A stretch of 34,357 nt of DNA from Candidatus Indicimonas acetifermentans (GTDB lineage Bacteria; Gemmatimonadota; Gemmatimonadetes; Palauibacterales; KS3-K002). How positions within the stretch are numbered: the stretch's first letter is position 1; the number at the start of each line of letters is the position of its first letter. Shown piece by piece: positions 1 through 9,573 of this stretch. The notes under the pieces are model-generated. The model saw only the letters and a program-made list of their open reading frames with translations. It did no database searches and was not told the DNA's origin. The translations under genes were made by a program, and so were the position numbers. The stretch is from assembly GCA_947581815.1 (NCBI GenBank), contig CANPVX010000008.1:1-34357 (forward strand), given 5' to 3'.

Positions 1-59
1 GAAGGTGACGAGAAGTGGTGTAGGGCTGCGCTGTAAGACGCGAATGAGTAATTTTCGAC

Positions 60-200
60 ATGAGCGAGATACAGCAGCTGGCGTTGCTCGCCGTGTCCAT
101 CGTAGGGCTCGGGGGAGTCGGTATGCTCATCACTCGCTGGCTGGTCAATAGAGCCCCTGCAGTACCGCCCGATCTGCCTACCGACCCCGACGATCAGTAG
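60..200 (+). CDS. Hypothetical small single-span membrane protein (46 aa)
   Basis: This is an ATG-to-TAG open frame of 46 codons. It begins with a short polar stretch (MSEIQQ), continues with about 20 hydrophobic and glycine-rich residues (roughly 7-25) that look like one membrane span, then a basic ITRWLVNR segment and a Pro/Asp-rich tail ending in DPDDQ. The positive residues follow the span and the N-terminus is slightly acidic. No strong Shine-Dalgarno lies upstream. It converges on dprA, with 55 bp between the two stops. I do not recognise the family; a small membrane subunit or leader peptide is possible. The hydrophobic segment followed by a charged tail argues for a real gene, but the weak start signal and lack of recognised homology keep confidence moderate. 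Confidence 0.42.
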   Translation: MSEIQQLALLAVSIVGLGGVGMLITRWLVNRAPAVPPDLPTDPDDQ

Positions 201-255
201 CTTCCGGTTATGGCCCTGGCGCAAGGCAACGGCGTAGCGTCGGGCCAGCACGGTC

Positions 256-2444
<2,189 letters not shown>

Positions 2445-2502
2445 TCAGGTGGTGGCGTTTTGAGCGCGCAGCCGACAGCGTGCAGCAAGGGACGCTATCC
2501 GG

Positions 2503-3102
2503 CTAGGCCTTGGCAAGAACCACAGACCACAGCTTCTCGGCGAGCGCTACGTTCGCGGCGGGAGCGAAGGCGGCGGCGCGGTCGATGACCGTCTCCACGT
2601 CGCTCGGCTCGACGCCAACGTTGATAGCGCCGCGCAAGTGAGAGCGCAGCTGGCGCCGGGCACCCTGCACGACCAGCATCGCTACGATCAGCATCTCGCG
2701 GATGTCGAGGCTGAGAGCCGGCCGGCCGAGCACCTTACCGTAACCCTCCTCGACCATGCAGCGGTCTAGATCGGGGTGCAGGCGGGCCATGTTGTGGCGC
2801 AGGTTCTCGTAGCTTCGGTCATATACGGCGGCACACACGTCCTCGCCGCGCTGCCTCCAAAGCTCCGGACCCTCGGCCGCCGCCTCGGGGGTTTGGACCC
2901 CGTGGCGGCGCCAGCGGCGAAAGGTCTCGATCGCGGCCGGGAAGCCGAGAAACAGATAGGACTGAAGGACTGCCTCTTCCGTTTCCGACTGACGTCCTGC
3001 CGCCTGCAAGCGTTCGAACGCAGCGTCCATCCCGTCGGCGTCCCCCGCGGCCTGAGCCGCGGCTAGATCAACCAGGAGCCAGGCCCACTCGGGGACCGAC
3101 AC
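2503..3102 (-). CDS. Carboxymuconolactone decarboxylase / AhpD-like family protein
   Basis: The 199-residue product is all-helical in character and carries the CMD-family core in its second half: a segment on LSLDIREMLIVAMLV, then QLRSHLRGAINVGVEPSDVETVIDRAA, which matches the H-x-x-G-A-x-x-x-G signature of this fold. The CxxC pair of peroxidase-type AhpD proteins is absent, so thiol peroxidase activity is unlikely; cofactor-free decarboxylase-like or unknown chemistry is more plausible. The start is GTG at 3102, two bases after the TAG of the asparaginase gene, with GGAG about 10 nt upstream. Its position between an asparaginase and obg gives no clear pathway. Family assignment is fairly secure, while the substrate is unknown. 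Confidence 0.8.
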   Translation of the reverse strand: MSVPEWAWLLVDLAAAQAAGDADGMDAAFERLQAAGRQSETEEAVLQSYLFLGFPAAIETFRRWRRHGVQTPEAAAEGPELWRQRGEDVCAAVYDRSYENLRHNMARLHPDLDRCMVEEGYGKVLGRPALSLDIREMLIVAMLVVQGARRQLRSHLRGAINVGVEPSDVETVIDRAAAFAPAANVALAEKLWSVVLAKA

Positions 3103-3104
3103 TG

Positions 3105-4115
3105 CTATTCGCTCCGCTTTATCTTGAACGCCGGGCGGATCTCGCCCACCATCTCTCCGACCGAGTTCTCCACAACGCCGACGCGATGGCGATCCAGCGC
3201 TTTCAGCTCCCCATCGCTCAGCATGCCTGCCTGAGCTAGGAACTCGATGACGGCCGGTCCAACGGCTCGCGTCTGGCCGTCTTCGATCTTGACGGCGAGC
3301 CCCAAGCGCCGCTCGCGATCGCCGAGGCAGAAGACACCCTCAGCGCCGTCTTTCGCGAGGACACGACCCGCCGTCACTTCGATGAGATCGGTCGCGAGGC
3401 GCTCGCTCCCGCCCACATAGAAGGGCTCGTTGGTCATCGCCCTTACGACCTGCCCGGCCGGGCTGTCGGAGTCACGATCAGCGGCCGCCACTAGCCTGGC
3501 GTACGCGCCCGCCAAGCCGGAAATCGACACGGTGTAAGTCATCACACCGCAGCCATCGATCGAGGCCTTCATCGTCTCGGGCCGCTGCTCCGTCCAGAAA
3601 GCGATCTCGCGACGGATGCGGATCTGCACGGGATGATCGGCGCGGCGATAGCCGCGGGTGTCGGCGTTGAGGGCCTGGGCCAGCGCAAGCATCCCGGCGT
3701 GCTTGCCCGAGCAGTTGTTGTGAACGCGGGAGGGCTCACGACCGCCGTTCCGGAGCGCGACCGCCGAGGGCTTGTGGAACGGCGCGTGGGGCCCGCAAGC
3801 CAGATCTTCTTCGCTGCAACCGATGCGGGCGAGTAGGCCCTCAACGATCTCGACGTGAGCGGGCTCGCCCGAGTGGGAAGCGCTGCAGACCGCCAGCTCC
3901 GCATCGCTCAGCTTCAGCGCGGCGGCCGCTCCCTCCGCCACGAGCGGGAGAGCCTGGAACGGCTTCGCTACCGACCGCATATACGTCACGAGCTCGGGGT
4001 CACCCACGTGGGCCAGGAGCTGCCCCTGCTCGTCGAGGAGCGCCGCCGAAACCCGGTGCCGCGACTCTACGACTTCCCCGCGGCGAACCTCTACGAACGC
4101 CTCGCGACCACTCAC
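3105..4115 (-). CDS. Asparaginase II family protein (L-asparaginase, AnsA/Rhizobium-type)
   Basis: This protein belongs to the asparaginase II family (the Rhizobium etli type II-like fold, distinct from the E. coli AnsA/AnsB fold) and would hydrolyse L-asparagine to aspartate and ammonia. Signatures seen are RSVAKPFQALP near residue 50, CSASHSGEPAHV, HNNCSGKHAGMLAL and SIDGCGVMTY, which supply the Ser/Lys and Cys residues of the family active site. There is no signal peptide, so it is cytoplasmic. I prefer a GTG start at 4115 (336 aa), because AGGAG sits at 4124-4128 with an 8-nt spacer. A TTG at 4133 (342 aa) would place that ribosome-binding site inside the gene. It opens the asparaginase/CMD/obg/dprA run after a 199-bp gap, so a promoter is expected upstream, but none is convincing. 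Confidence 0.9.
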   Translation of the reverse strand: MSGREAFVEVRRGEVVESRHRVSAALLDEQGQLLAHVGDPELVTYMRSVAKPFQALPLVAEGAAAALKLSDAELAVCSASHSGEPAHVEIVEGLLARIGCSEEDLACGPHAPFHKPSAVALRNGGREPSRVHNNCSGKHAGMLALAQALNADTRGYRRADHPVQIRIRREIAFWTEQRPETMKASIDGCGVMTYTVSISGLAGAYARLVAAADRDSDSPAGQVVRAMTNEPFYVGGSERLATDLIEVTAGRVLAKDGAEGVFCLGDRERRLGLAVKIEDGQTRAVGPAVIEFLAQAGMLSDGELKALDRHRVGVVENSVGEMVGEIRPAFKIKRSE

Positions 4116-4123
4116 GCTTGTTG

Positions 4124-4128
4124 CTCCT
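4124..4128 (-). promoter_or_regulatory. Shine-Dalgarno deciding the asparaginase start
   Basis: AGGAG on the minus strand lies 8 nt before the GTG at 4115 and only 5 nt inside the alternative TTG start at 4133, which favours the GTG. Confidence 0.6.
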
Positions 4129-4289
4129 GCCAATCGAGAAAACGAGGTTGCGGGCCCGGCGAAGACCTACACACCACCCACGAGCTGCGCCGAATCCGGG
4201 CTTCCCCACGTTTGAGGAGGCCAGTCTTCAGCAGCATCGCCCCGATGGACCCGCTCTAATTACGGCCAGGCTTACAATATAGGCCCGCG

Positions 4290-4304
4290 GGGCGCATCGC
4301 GCCC
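4290..4304 (-). other. Small perfect hairpin between two minus-strand genes
   Basis: GGGCGC and GCGCCC flank a 3-nt loop, 10 bp after the stop of the TIGR04282-type gene. No U-tract follows, so it is at best a weak or factor-dependent terminator. The rest of 4116-4314 holds no convincing gene, promoter or RNA. Confidence 0.3.
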
Positions 4305-4314
4305 GGCCCCGAGC

Positions 4315-4983
4315 TCAGGGGGGGGGGCTCAGGATCCCCCAATCGATGATGAGGCGCGCCGCCGCGGAGTCATCTGAAGCATCGGCGCGAAGCCGCTCTA
4401 AATCCTCGGCCCGATCGACATCGTACCACTCGGGGAGAAGCGTCACGCTGAGGCCGAGGGCGAGGGCCTGTTCGAGGCTGGCCTCCAGCACCTGGGGAGT
4501 GGACCAGGGGATCTCTTGGAAAACGGCTCTGGCCTCTGGCCAGGCCGCGTGCCGGATCCCCACGAGGTAGTATCCACCATCGCTGCTGGGGCCAAGCACG
4601 ATATCGCTCGAGCCCAAGTGGTCGAGGCCACGAGCTATGTGCTCGGGCGGCAGCGTCGGGTGATCGCTTCCGATGATGACGACGCACTGGCCGCCGCCAG
4701 CGAACTCCTCCTCGAACGCTGCGGCAAGCCGGTCGCCCAAGTTCCCGTAGGACTGAGCCTCGATTCGAACCCCGGGATAGCGCTGGCGGAATTCGTCCAG
4801 CTCGGAATCCTGGCCGGCGACCCTGAGCCTCAACTCGCCGGCCGCGGCGGATGCCACCGCCGCGATGACGTCGTCGAGCGAAGCCAGGTGAAACTCGGCA
4901 GCTTGCACTTCGGTGAGCGGCGGCACGAGGCGCGTCTTCACGTGCCCCGGCAGGGCAGGTTTCGTGAAAACGAGGATCCTCAT
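4315..4983 (-). CDS. TIGR04282/DUF2064 family nucleotide-sugar-transferase-like protein
   Basis: The 222-residue product has a GT-A-like nucleotidyl/glycosyl-transferase fold: N-terminal MRILVFTKPALPGHVKTRLVPPL (the K-x-x-G-x-x-K-T-R-L signature), a central GSDHPTLPPEHI containing the expected acidic site, and GPSSDGGYYLVGI. The family is annotated as TIGR04282, named for arsenosugar biosynthesis in some genomes, but most members are uncharacterised, so the substrate is open. The start is ATG at 4983, 11 bp after the stop of the TauE gene. A longer frame from 5073 has an unconserved Arg/Pro-rich leader and overlaps TauE by 79 bp. The C-terminus ends in three prolines encoded by a 10-base cytosine run directly before the stop, a possible slippage site. 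Confidence 0.8.
   Translation of the reverse strand: MRILVFTKPALPGHVKTRLVPPLTEVQAAEFHLASLDDVIAAVASAAAGELRLRVAGQDSELDEFRQRYPGVRIEAQSYGNLGDRLAAAFEEEFAGGGQCVVIIGSDHPTLPPEHIARGLDHLGSSDIVLGPSSDGGYYLVGIRHAAWPEARAVFQEIPWSTPQVLEASLEQALALGLSVTLLPEWYDVDRAEDLERLRADASDDSAAARLIIDWGILSPPP
4318..4327 (-). repeat. C10 homopolymer at the 3' end of the TIGR04282-type gene
   Basis: Ten consecutive C residues on the coding strand (G on the plus strand) encode the last Ser base and three Pro codons immediately before TGA. A change in tract length would shift the frame past the stop. Confidence 0.9.
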
Positions 4984-4994
4984 CCCCGGATCTT

Positions 4995-5843
4995 TCACGA
5001 GTCGAGTAGTCGGAGCAGGTTGCCTGCGACGAGGCGCAGCCCGAGGAGGCCGAACATGATCGCGAAGAGCCAACGGAGACCGCCCGGCGACAGTCTCTGT
5101 TGGATGCGCGGGCCCCAGTTAATCGCGACCAGCGCCCCGGTCGCCATGGCGGTCGCCGCCGGAAAATGGATGTACGGAAGCAAGCCCCGCCCACTGGTCG
5201 GGCTCAGGATCCCGTACGCTGTATAGCTGAGCACGCCGGCGATCGCAGTGAACATGATGATGGCCAGAGACGTTCCGGACACTTTCCTGATCGGGGTGTT
5301 CAGCCAATAGATCAGCACGGGAATCGCCATCAGACCACCGCCGACGCCCAACAAGGCGGAAAAGAATCCTACACTGGCGCCGCCTACGACAGCTCGGAGA
5401 GAGTGAGTCTTGCCGCTAAGCGGTTCGTCATCCGCAGAGCGGCGCCGACCGAACAGGAGGCGCGCCGCCGCCACTAGCAGAAAAATCCCGAACGCGAACT
5501 TGAGGGTATCGGCGGGTAGATCGACCGCCAGGCGTGCACCCATCACCGCCAGCACGACACTGGCCGCAGCCAGGATCCAAACGCTACGCCAGTCTACGAG
5601 CCGGGAGCGGCTGTAGAGCCAGGCCCCGCGCATGCTGACGGGCACGATCGCCAGGAGGCTCGTTGCGTGCGCGACCACCGCTTGCTCGCCGGCTGGCAAC
5701 AGAGTGCCGCTGAGTCCCGGACGGGCTAGAAAAAAATAGAGGAAGGGCACCATCACGGCGCCTCCCCCTATTCCAACGAGTCCGGCAACCCCTCCTACCA
5801 GCAGCCCGACCGCGACGGTGGTCAGCCAGCCGGCGAGGGGCAT
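4995..5843 (-). CDS. Sulfite exporter TauE/SafE family permease
   Basis: The 282-residue protein is a polytopic inner-membrane protein with about eight predicted spans. It shows the two internally repeated signatures of the TauE/SafE fold: GLVGIGGGAVMVPFLYF near residues 20-36 and LLGVGGGLMAIPVLIYWL near 165-185, each with a glycine triplet followed by a proline in the helix. Family members export sulfite, sulfoacetate and other small organic anions; the substrate here cannot be read from sequence. It starts at ATG 5843, only 6 bp after the TAA of the S41 protease, and is followed 11 bp later by the TIGR04282-type gene, so it is probably co-transcribed with both. No sulfonate-degradation gene is adjacent; comB, which handles sulfolactate phosphate, lies 17 kb away in another cluster. 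Confidence 0.88.
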   Translation of the reverse strand: MPLAGWLTTVAVGLLVGGVAGLVGIGGGAVMVPFLYFFLARPGLSGTLLPAGEQAVVAHATSLLAIVPVSMRGAWLYSRSRLVDWRSVWILAAASVVLAVMGARLAVDLPADTLKFAFGIFLLVAAARLLFGRRRSADDEPLSGKTHSLRAVVGGASVGFFSALLGVGGGLMAIPVLIYWLNTPIRKVSGTSLAIIMFTAIAGVLSYTAYGILSPTSGRGLLPYIHFPAATAMATGALVAINWGPRIQQRLSPGGLRWLFAIMFGLLGLRLVAGNLLRLLDS

Positions 5844-5849
5844 AGTCTG

Positions 5850-7481
5850 TTAGTTCTGGTGAACCGCCTGCTCCTCATCTTGGCGCTCTTCAGCGAGCGC
5901 GAACAGCCGGTTTTGCGTCTGACTCTCCCGGAGCAGCTGGGCGGCCGTCGCGACCTGGCGATCCAGAACGAGCCGCCGTCGGGTCGAGTCCTCTGCGTCG
6001 AAGGCCACCGTCGCCAGCTGGATGCCCAGCTCGCGATGTATGAGCCGCTCGGACCCCTCGTACAAATCGATGCGCACCTCGATCCCCGAATCCGTGATCC
6101 AGGCATAGAGCTCGTCGAACATCGCGTGGGTGACCTCGAAGTCCGGGCGCAGGCTCGGGTGCTCGTTCGTGTAAGCTACTGAGAACCGGAACACAGCGTC
6201 GCTGTAGGCCGGGATGTCCTGGCCCAGCTCGCTACGGAACTGCCGCTCGACGCTGAGAAGCGTATCACCGTGCACGACCAGGTCCGGATTGATTCCACCC
6301 CCACCAAAGACCTCGCGTCCCGCATCGGTGTAGTAGACCTCTCGAACCGCGTCTCCGAGAGCATTGCGATCCGGGCCATCCTCCAACTGCTCCTCCGGCA
6401 CTGCGAGGGCAACCATATCCGGGTCCCGGTCGCGGTGGATGGATCGGCCGCTCGGGGTGTACCACTTCGCAGTCGTCAGCTTGAGGTAGTTGCCGCCTGA
6501 GAGCGGGAACAGAGTCTGCACGGAACCCTTGCCGAAAGTCCGGGTTCCGAGGACCAAGGCCCTATCGTGGTCCTGTAGCGCGCCCGCGACGATCTCCGAA
6601 GCGCTGGCGCTGAAGCCGTCGACCAGCACGATGACGGGCAGATCCGGGTCGATAGGCTTGCGGGTAGCGCGATAGGTGTCGTTCTGGTCAGCGATTCGAG
6701 AGCGCGTCTCGACGACCTCGTTTCCGCGGTTCAGGAACAGATCAGAAACCGCAACACCCTCATCGAGCAAGCCGCCCGGATTACCCCGCAGATCGAAGAT
6801 CAGCCCTTTCATCCCCTCGGCAGTCAATTCATCCACAAGAAGGCGAATGTCGTCGGCGGAGCGCTCGCTGAACTGCTGATGCAGGATATATCCGATCCCA
6901 TCCTCGTACATGAAGCCGGTGACGTACTCGACATGGATCTCGTCCCTGACGATCTCGACCGGGATCAGGTCAGGAACTCCGATTCGTGAGATCTTGATGT
7001 TGACCGGCGATCCTTTAGGCCCTCGCAGCACCTGCACTGCATCGTCCGGCGTCCAACTTCGGCTGGAAACTCCATCGACCTCGACGATGCGGTCACCGGG
7101 TCTCAATCCGGCGCGCTCCGCAGGTGTCTTTGGCAGCGTCTGGACCACCGTGATCCAGCCATCCTTCTCGTCTATGCGGATCCCAAGACCGCCGTAATTG
7201 CCGGTCGTTTGCAAGCGCAGGTCGGAGTAGTCCTCAGGCCTGAGCAGGTTGGAGTGCGGGTCACCCAGCCTTTCGAGCAGCCCGTCGATGGCAAGATCGT
7301 AGAGTTCGGTCGGATCGACTTCGTCCACGTAACGATCGGACACCGTTCGGACGACGTCCTGCAGCATCCGCATCTTGACGTAGACGTTTCCGTCCGAGCC
7401 TTGTTGGAGCAGCCAACCGCCGCTCGCCACGGCGACGATTCCGATGACTGCCGGTTTCCAATACGATCGCTTCAACGGCAT
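5850..7481 (-). CDS. S41 family carboxy-terminal processing protease (CtpA-like)
   Basis: The 543-residue protein begins with a basic stretch and one hydrophobic span (about 10-26), so it is anchored in or exported across the inner membrane. A PDZ domain follows (about 90-175, with YGGLGIRI and GLRPGDRIVEVDG), then the S41 peptidase core with FDLRGNPGGLLDEGV, the catalytic serine in SASASEI (S293) and the catalytic lysine in TFGKGSVQT (K318), 25 residues apart as in D1-processing proteases. A roughly 140-residue C-terminal region is helical and charged. Such proteases trim the C-termini of periplasmic proteins and control cell-wall hydrolases. The ATG at 7481 has GGAGG at 7488-7492 with a 6-nt spacer. 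An 87-bp gap separates it from tmk; no clear promoter was seen there. Confidence 0.95.
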   Translation of the reverse strand: MPLKRSYWKPAVIGIVAVASGGWLLQQGSDGNVYVKMRMLQDVVRTVSDRYVDEVDPTELYDLAIDGLLERLGDPHSNLLRPEDYSDLRLQTTGNYGGLGIRIDEKDGWITVVQTLPKTPAERAGLRPGDRIVEVDGVSSRSWTPDDAVQVLRGPKGSPVNIKISRIGVPDLIPVEIVRDEIHVEYVTGFMYEDGIGYILHQQFSERSADDIRLLVDELTAEGMKGLIFDLRGNPGGLLDEGVAVSDLFLNRGNEVVETRSRIADQNDTYRATRKPIDPDLPVIVLVDGFSASASEIVAGALQDHDRALVLGTRTFGKGSVQTLFPLSGGNYLKLTTAKWYTPSGRSIHRDRDPDMVALAVPEEQLEDGPDRNALGDAVREVYYTDAGREVFGGGGINPDLVVHGDTLLSVERQFRSELGQDIPAYSDAVFRFSVAYTNEHPSLRPDFEVTHAMFDELYAWITDSGIEVRIDLYEGSERLIHRELGIQLATVAFDAEDSTRRRLVLDRQVATAAQLLRESQTQNRLFALAEERQDEEQAVHQN

Positions 7482-7487
7482 ATGTTT

Positions 7488-7492
7488 CCTCC
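7488..7492 (-). promoter_or_regulatory. Strong Shine-Dalgarno of the S41 protease
   Basis: GGAGG lies 6 nt before the ATG at 7481, one of the best ribosome-binding sites in the window. Confidence 0.8.
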
Positions 7493-7568
7493 GACGCTAA
7501 TAATTGCCCCACCCTGAGAAATGCGGCGGCGTAGATTACCCCTTGGGCCTCGCAGCCGCCCTCTAGTC

Positions 7569-8285
7569 TTAACCCATTCGCGGCTCGAAAGTTTCGGGGA
7601 AGCGCCCCAACAGCAGCCCCCAAATGGCCCCGAATACTGCCTCAATCTCACCTCTGGCGTCGACCAACGCAACATCACGGTCGTCAGCGGCCAGCTGCCG
7701 GTATGCCTCGCCGACCCGGCGGTGGAAAGCGAGATCCTCTCGTTCGATGCGATCGGCGGCTGCCTTCTCTCGCCTCCCCAGGCTGGTCTCGACGTCGCCG
7801 TCCAGCACGACGTACAGGTGGGGGCGCAGACCTCCAGTCGCCAACTCGTTCAGTAGTTGGATCTTCGATGATGGGATCCCCCGCCCGCCGCCCTGATAGG
7901 CGAAGCTCGACAGATCGTAGCGGTCGCTGAGGACGACTCGGCCAGCCTCCAGCGCGGGGCCCACGACCTCTCTGACGAAGACGGCGCGAGCGGCCAGCAT
8001 CAAGAGGAGCTCCGCGACCGGATCGAGGATCAGCGAGCGGTCCAGAGCCACCGCCCGGATCGCCTCGCCGGCCGCGGTGCCGCCGGGCTCGCGCGTGACG
8101 AGCGGGTCCATACCGCGCTCTCTGAGAGCGGCGGCGACCCGCTCGATCTGTGTGGTCTTCCCTACCCCCTCGACTCCCTCGAAGACGATGAACAGCCCGC
8201 CGGCGTTAGGGAGTTCGGGTGAACTAGGTGCCCCGGTAATAGTCGTCGTAATACTCCACTCCGAGATGAGTGAGCGGCGTTTCAC
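7569..8285 (-). CDS. tmk: Thymidylate kinase
   Basis: Tmk phosphorylates dTMP to dTDP for DNA synthesis. The P-loop FEGVEGVGKTTQ lies at residues 35-46, followed by VTREPGGT (dTMP-binding), DRYDLSSFAYQGGGRG and a LID-like segment around DRIERED. At 238 aa it is about 25 residues longer than usual because the domain starts near residue 30. The only upstream start is GTG at 8285, which has AGGTGG at 8293-8298 with a 7-nt spacer, so the N-terminal extension appears real and overlaps the 3' end of ino1 by 62 bp in another frame. The only alternative start near the domain is a CTG at about 8195. Coupling to ino1 translation is likely. Confidence 0.95.
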   Translation of the reverse strand: MKRRSLISEWSITTTITGAPSSPELPNAGGLFIVFEGVEGVGKTTQIERVAAALRERGMDPLVTREPGGTAAGEAIRAVALDRSLILDPVAELLLMLAARAVFVREVVGPALEAGRVVLSDRYDLSSFAYQGGGRGIPSSKIQLLNELATGGLRPHLYVVLDGDVETSLGRREKAAADRIEREDLAFHRRVGEAYRQLAADDRDVALVDARGEIEAVFGAIWGLLLGRFPETFEPRMG

Positions 8286-9573
8286 CCATCAGCCACCTAA
8301 GCGTGTTCGTCAGCTTGGTCAGCTGGATGAAGAGGTCGTGCTCGGGATTGAGCTCGGGCGCCGTCTGCGGGCTCTTGAAATAGAAGGACAGCCACTCCTG
8401 TACTCCGCTCAAGCCGGCCCGCTGCGCCAAATCCATGAAGAGAGCGAGGTCGAGCACGATCGGGGCCGCGAGGATCGAGTCGCGGCACAGGAAGTCGATC
8501 TTGATCTGCATCGGGTAACCCAGCCACCCGAAGATGTCGATGTTGTCCCAGCCTTCTTTGTTGTCGCCGCGAGGCGGGTAGTAGTTGATGCGGACTTTGT
8601 GGTAGAGTCCTTCGTAGAGCTCCGGATACAGATCGGGTTGCAGGATACTCTGCAGAACGCCGAGCTTCGACTCTTCCTTCGTCTTGAAGCTCTCCGGGTC
8701 GTCCAGTACTTCACCGTCGCGGTTGCCGAGGATGTTGGTGGAGAACCATCCGCTCACCCCCAGCATTCTCGCTTTGAAGCCCGGGGCGAGGATGGTCTTC
8801 ATCAAGGTCTGGCCGGTCTTGAAGTCCTTGCCGCCGATGGGTACGCGCTTTTCTACGGCGAGCTCCGCCAGGGCGCGCGTGTCCACGCTAAGGTTCGGCG
8901 CGCCGTTCGCGAAGGGCACGCCCTCCATGATCGAGGCGTAGCCGTAGATCATCGACGGGCTGATGCCGGGGTCGTTCGCGTCGAGCCCTTTCTCGAACGC
9001 TCCGATCGATTCGTGAACAGGACCCGGCGCGATGAAGGTCTCGGTCGAGGCGCACCAGACCATGACGAGCCGGTCGCACTGCGACTTACTCTTGAACTCC
9101 CGGATGTCGGAACGCAGCGCTTCCGCTTGCTCTCTCTTCGACGTCTGCGGCTTGACGTTCGTTCCCTCCAGCTTCTTCACCCAATCCTGGGAGAACACAG
9201 CCGGCATCGGCTTGATGCCCGACAGAAAGTCACCGACTTCGCGCAGATCCGACTCCTTCAACACGCCCGACTTTTCGGCGGACTGGAGCGCATCGTCGGG
9301 GATTGGGTCCCAGGCGGCGAACTCGATGTCGCCCAGCTTCGCCAGGGGTGCGAACTCCTTGATCAGGGGCGTCCGCTCGTCGGTTCGCTTGCCCAAGCGG
9401 ATCGTACCCATCTGGGTTAGTGAACCGAACGGTTTGCCGACGCCGCGCCGTGATGCTTCGACGCCGGCTATGAAGGTGGTGGCCACAGCGCCCAGTCCGG
9501 GAAGCATCACGCCTAGCTTCCCCTCGACGGGGGCGATCTCTGGGGGCTTTTTGTTCATATCTTGAGGGCTCAC
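8224..9573 (-). CDS. ino1: myo-Inositol-1-phosphate synthase (inositol-3-phosphate synthase)
   Basis: This enzyme converts glucose-6-phosphate to myo-inositol-phosphate using NAD. The 449-residue product shows the NAD-binding loop MLPGLGAVATTFIAG (about 23-37), the catalytic-domain motifs CDRLVMVWCASTE, GISPSMIYGYASI, VPIGGKDFKTGQT (substrate-binding, with the conserved Gly-Gly-x-Asp-x-Lys-x-Gly-x-Thr), GWFSTNILGNRDGEVL and VRINYYPPRGDNKEGWDNID. The length is typical of the bacterial and archaeal enzymes. The start is GTG at 9573, which forms a 4-bp GTGA overlap with the stop of the CDP-alcohol phosphatidyltransferase, and GAGGAG at 9579-9584 has a 5-nt spacer. The tight pairing suggests both enzymes serve one inositol-lipid route. 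Confidence 0.96.
   Translation of the reverse strand: MSPQDMNKKPPEIAPVEGKLGVMLPGLGAVATTFIAGVEASRRGVGKPFGSLTQMGTIRLGKRTDERTPLIKEFAPLAKLGDIEFAAWDPIPDDALQSAEKSGVLKESDLREVGDFLSGIKPMPAVFSQDWVKKLEGTNVKPQTSKREQAEALRSDIREFKSKSQCDRLVMVWCASTETFIAPGPVHESIGAFEKGLDANDPGISPSMIYGYASIMEGVPFANGAPNLSVDTRALAELAVEKRVPIGGKDFKTGQTLMKTILAPGFKARMLGVSGWFSTNILGNRDGEVLDDPESFKTKEESKLGVLQSILQPDLYPELYEGLYHKVRINYYPPRGDNKEGWDNIDIFGWLGYPMQIKIDFLCRDSILAAPIVLDLALFMDLAQRAGLSGVQEWLSFYFKSPQTAPELNPEHDLFIQLTKLTNTLRWLMGETPLTHLGVEYYDDYYRGT

Noticed and set aside
211-247. TGGCCC/GGGCCA hairpin between the 46-aa ORF and dprA
   Set aside because: The stem is 6 bp with a large, partly paired loop and no T-run on either side, so a terminator call is not justified.
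4134-4314. Possible promoter or riboswitch before the asparaginase gene
   Set aside because: TATATT and TAATTA are present on the minus strand, but no -35 hexamer lies at the right distance, and no known aptamer pattern was recognised.
8077-9420. 447-codon plus-strand open frame opposite ino1 and tmk
   Set aside because: It mirrors a well-supported inositol-phosphate synthase, crosses into tmk, and its translation has no recognisable domain. Long antisense frames are expected in GC-rich coding DNA.
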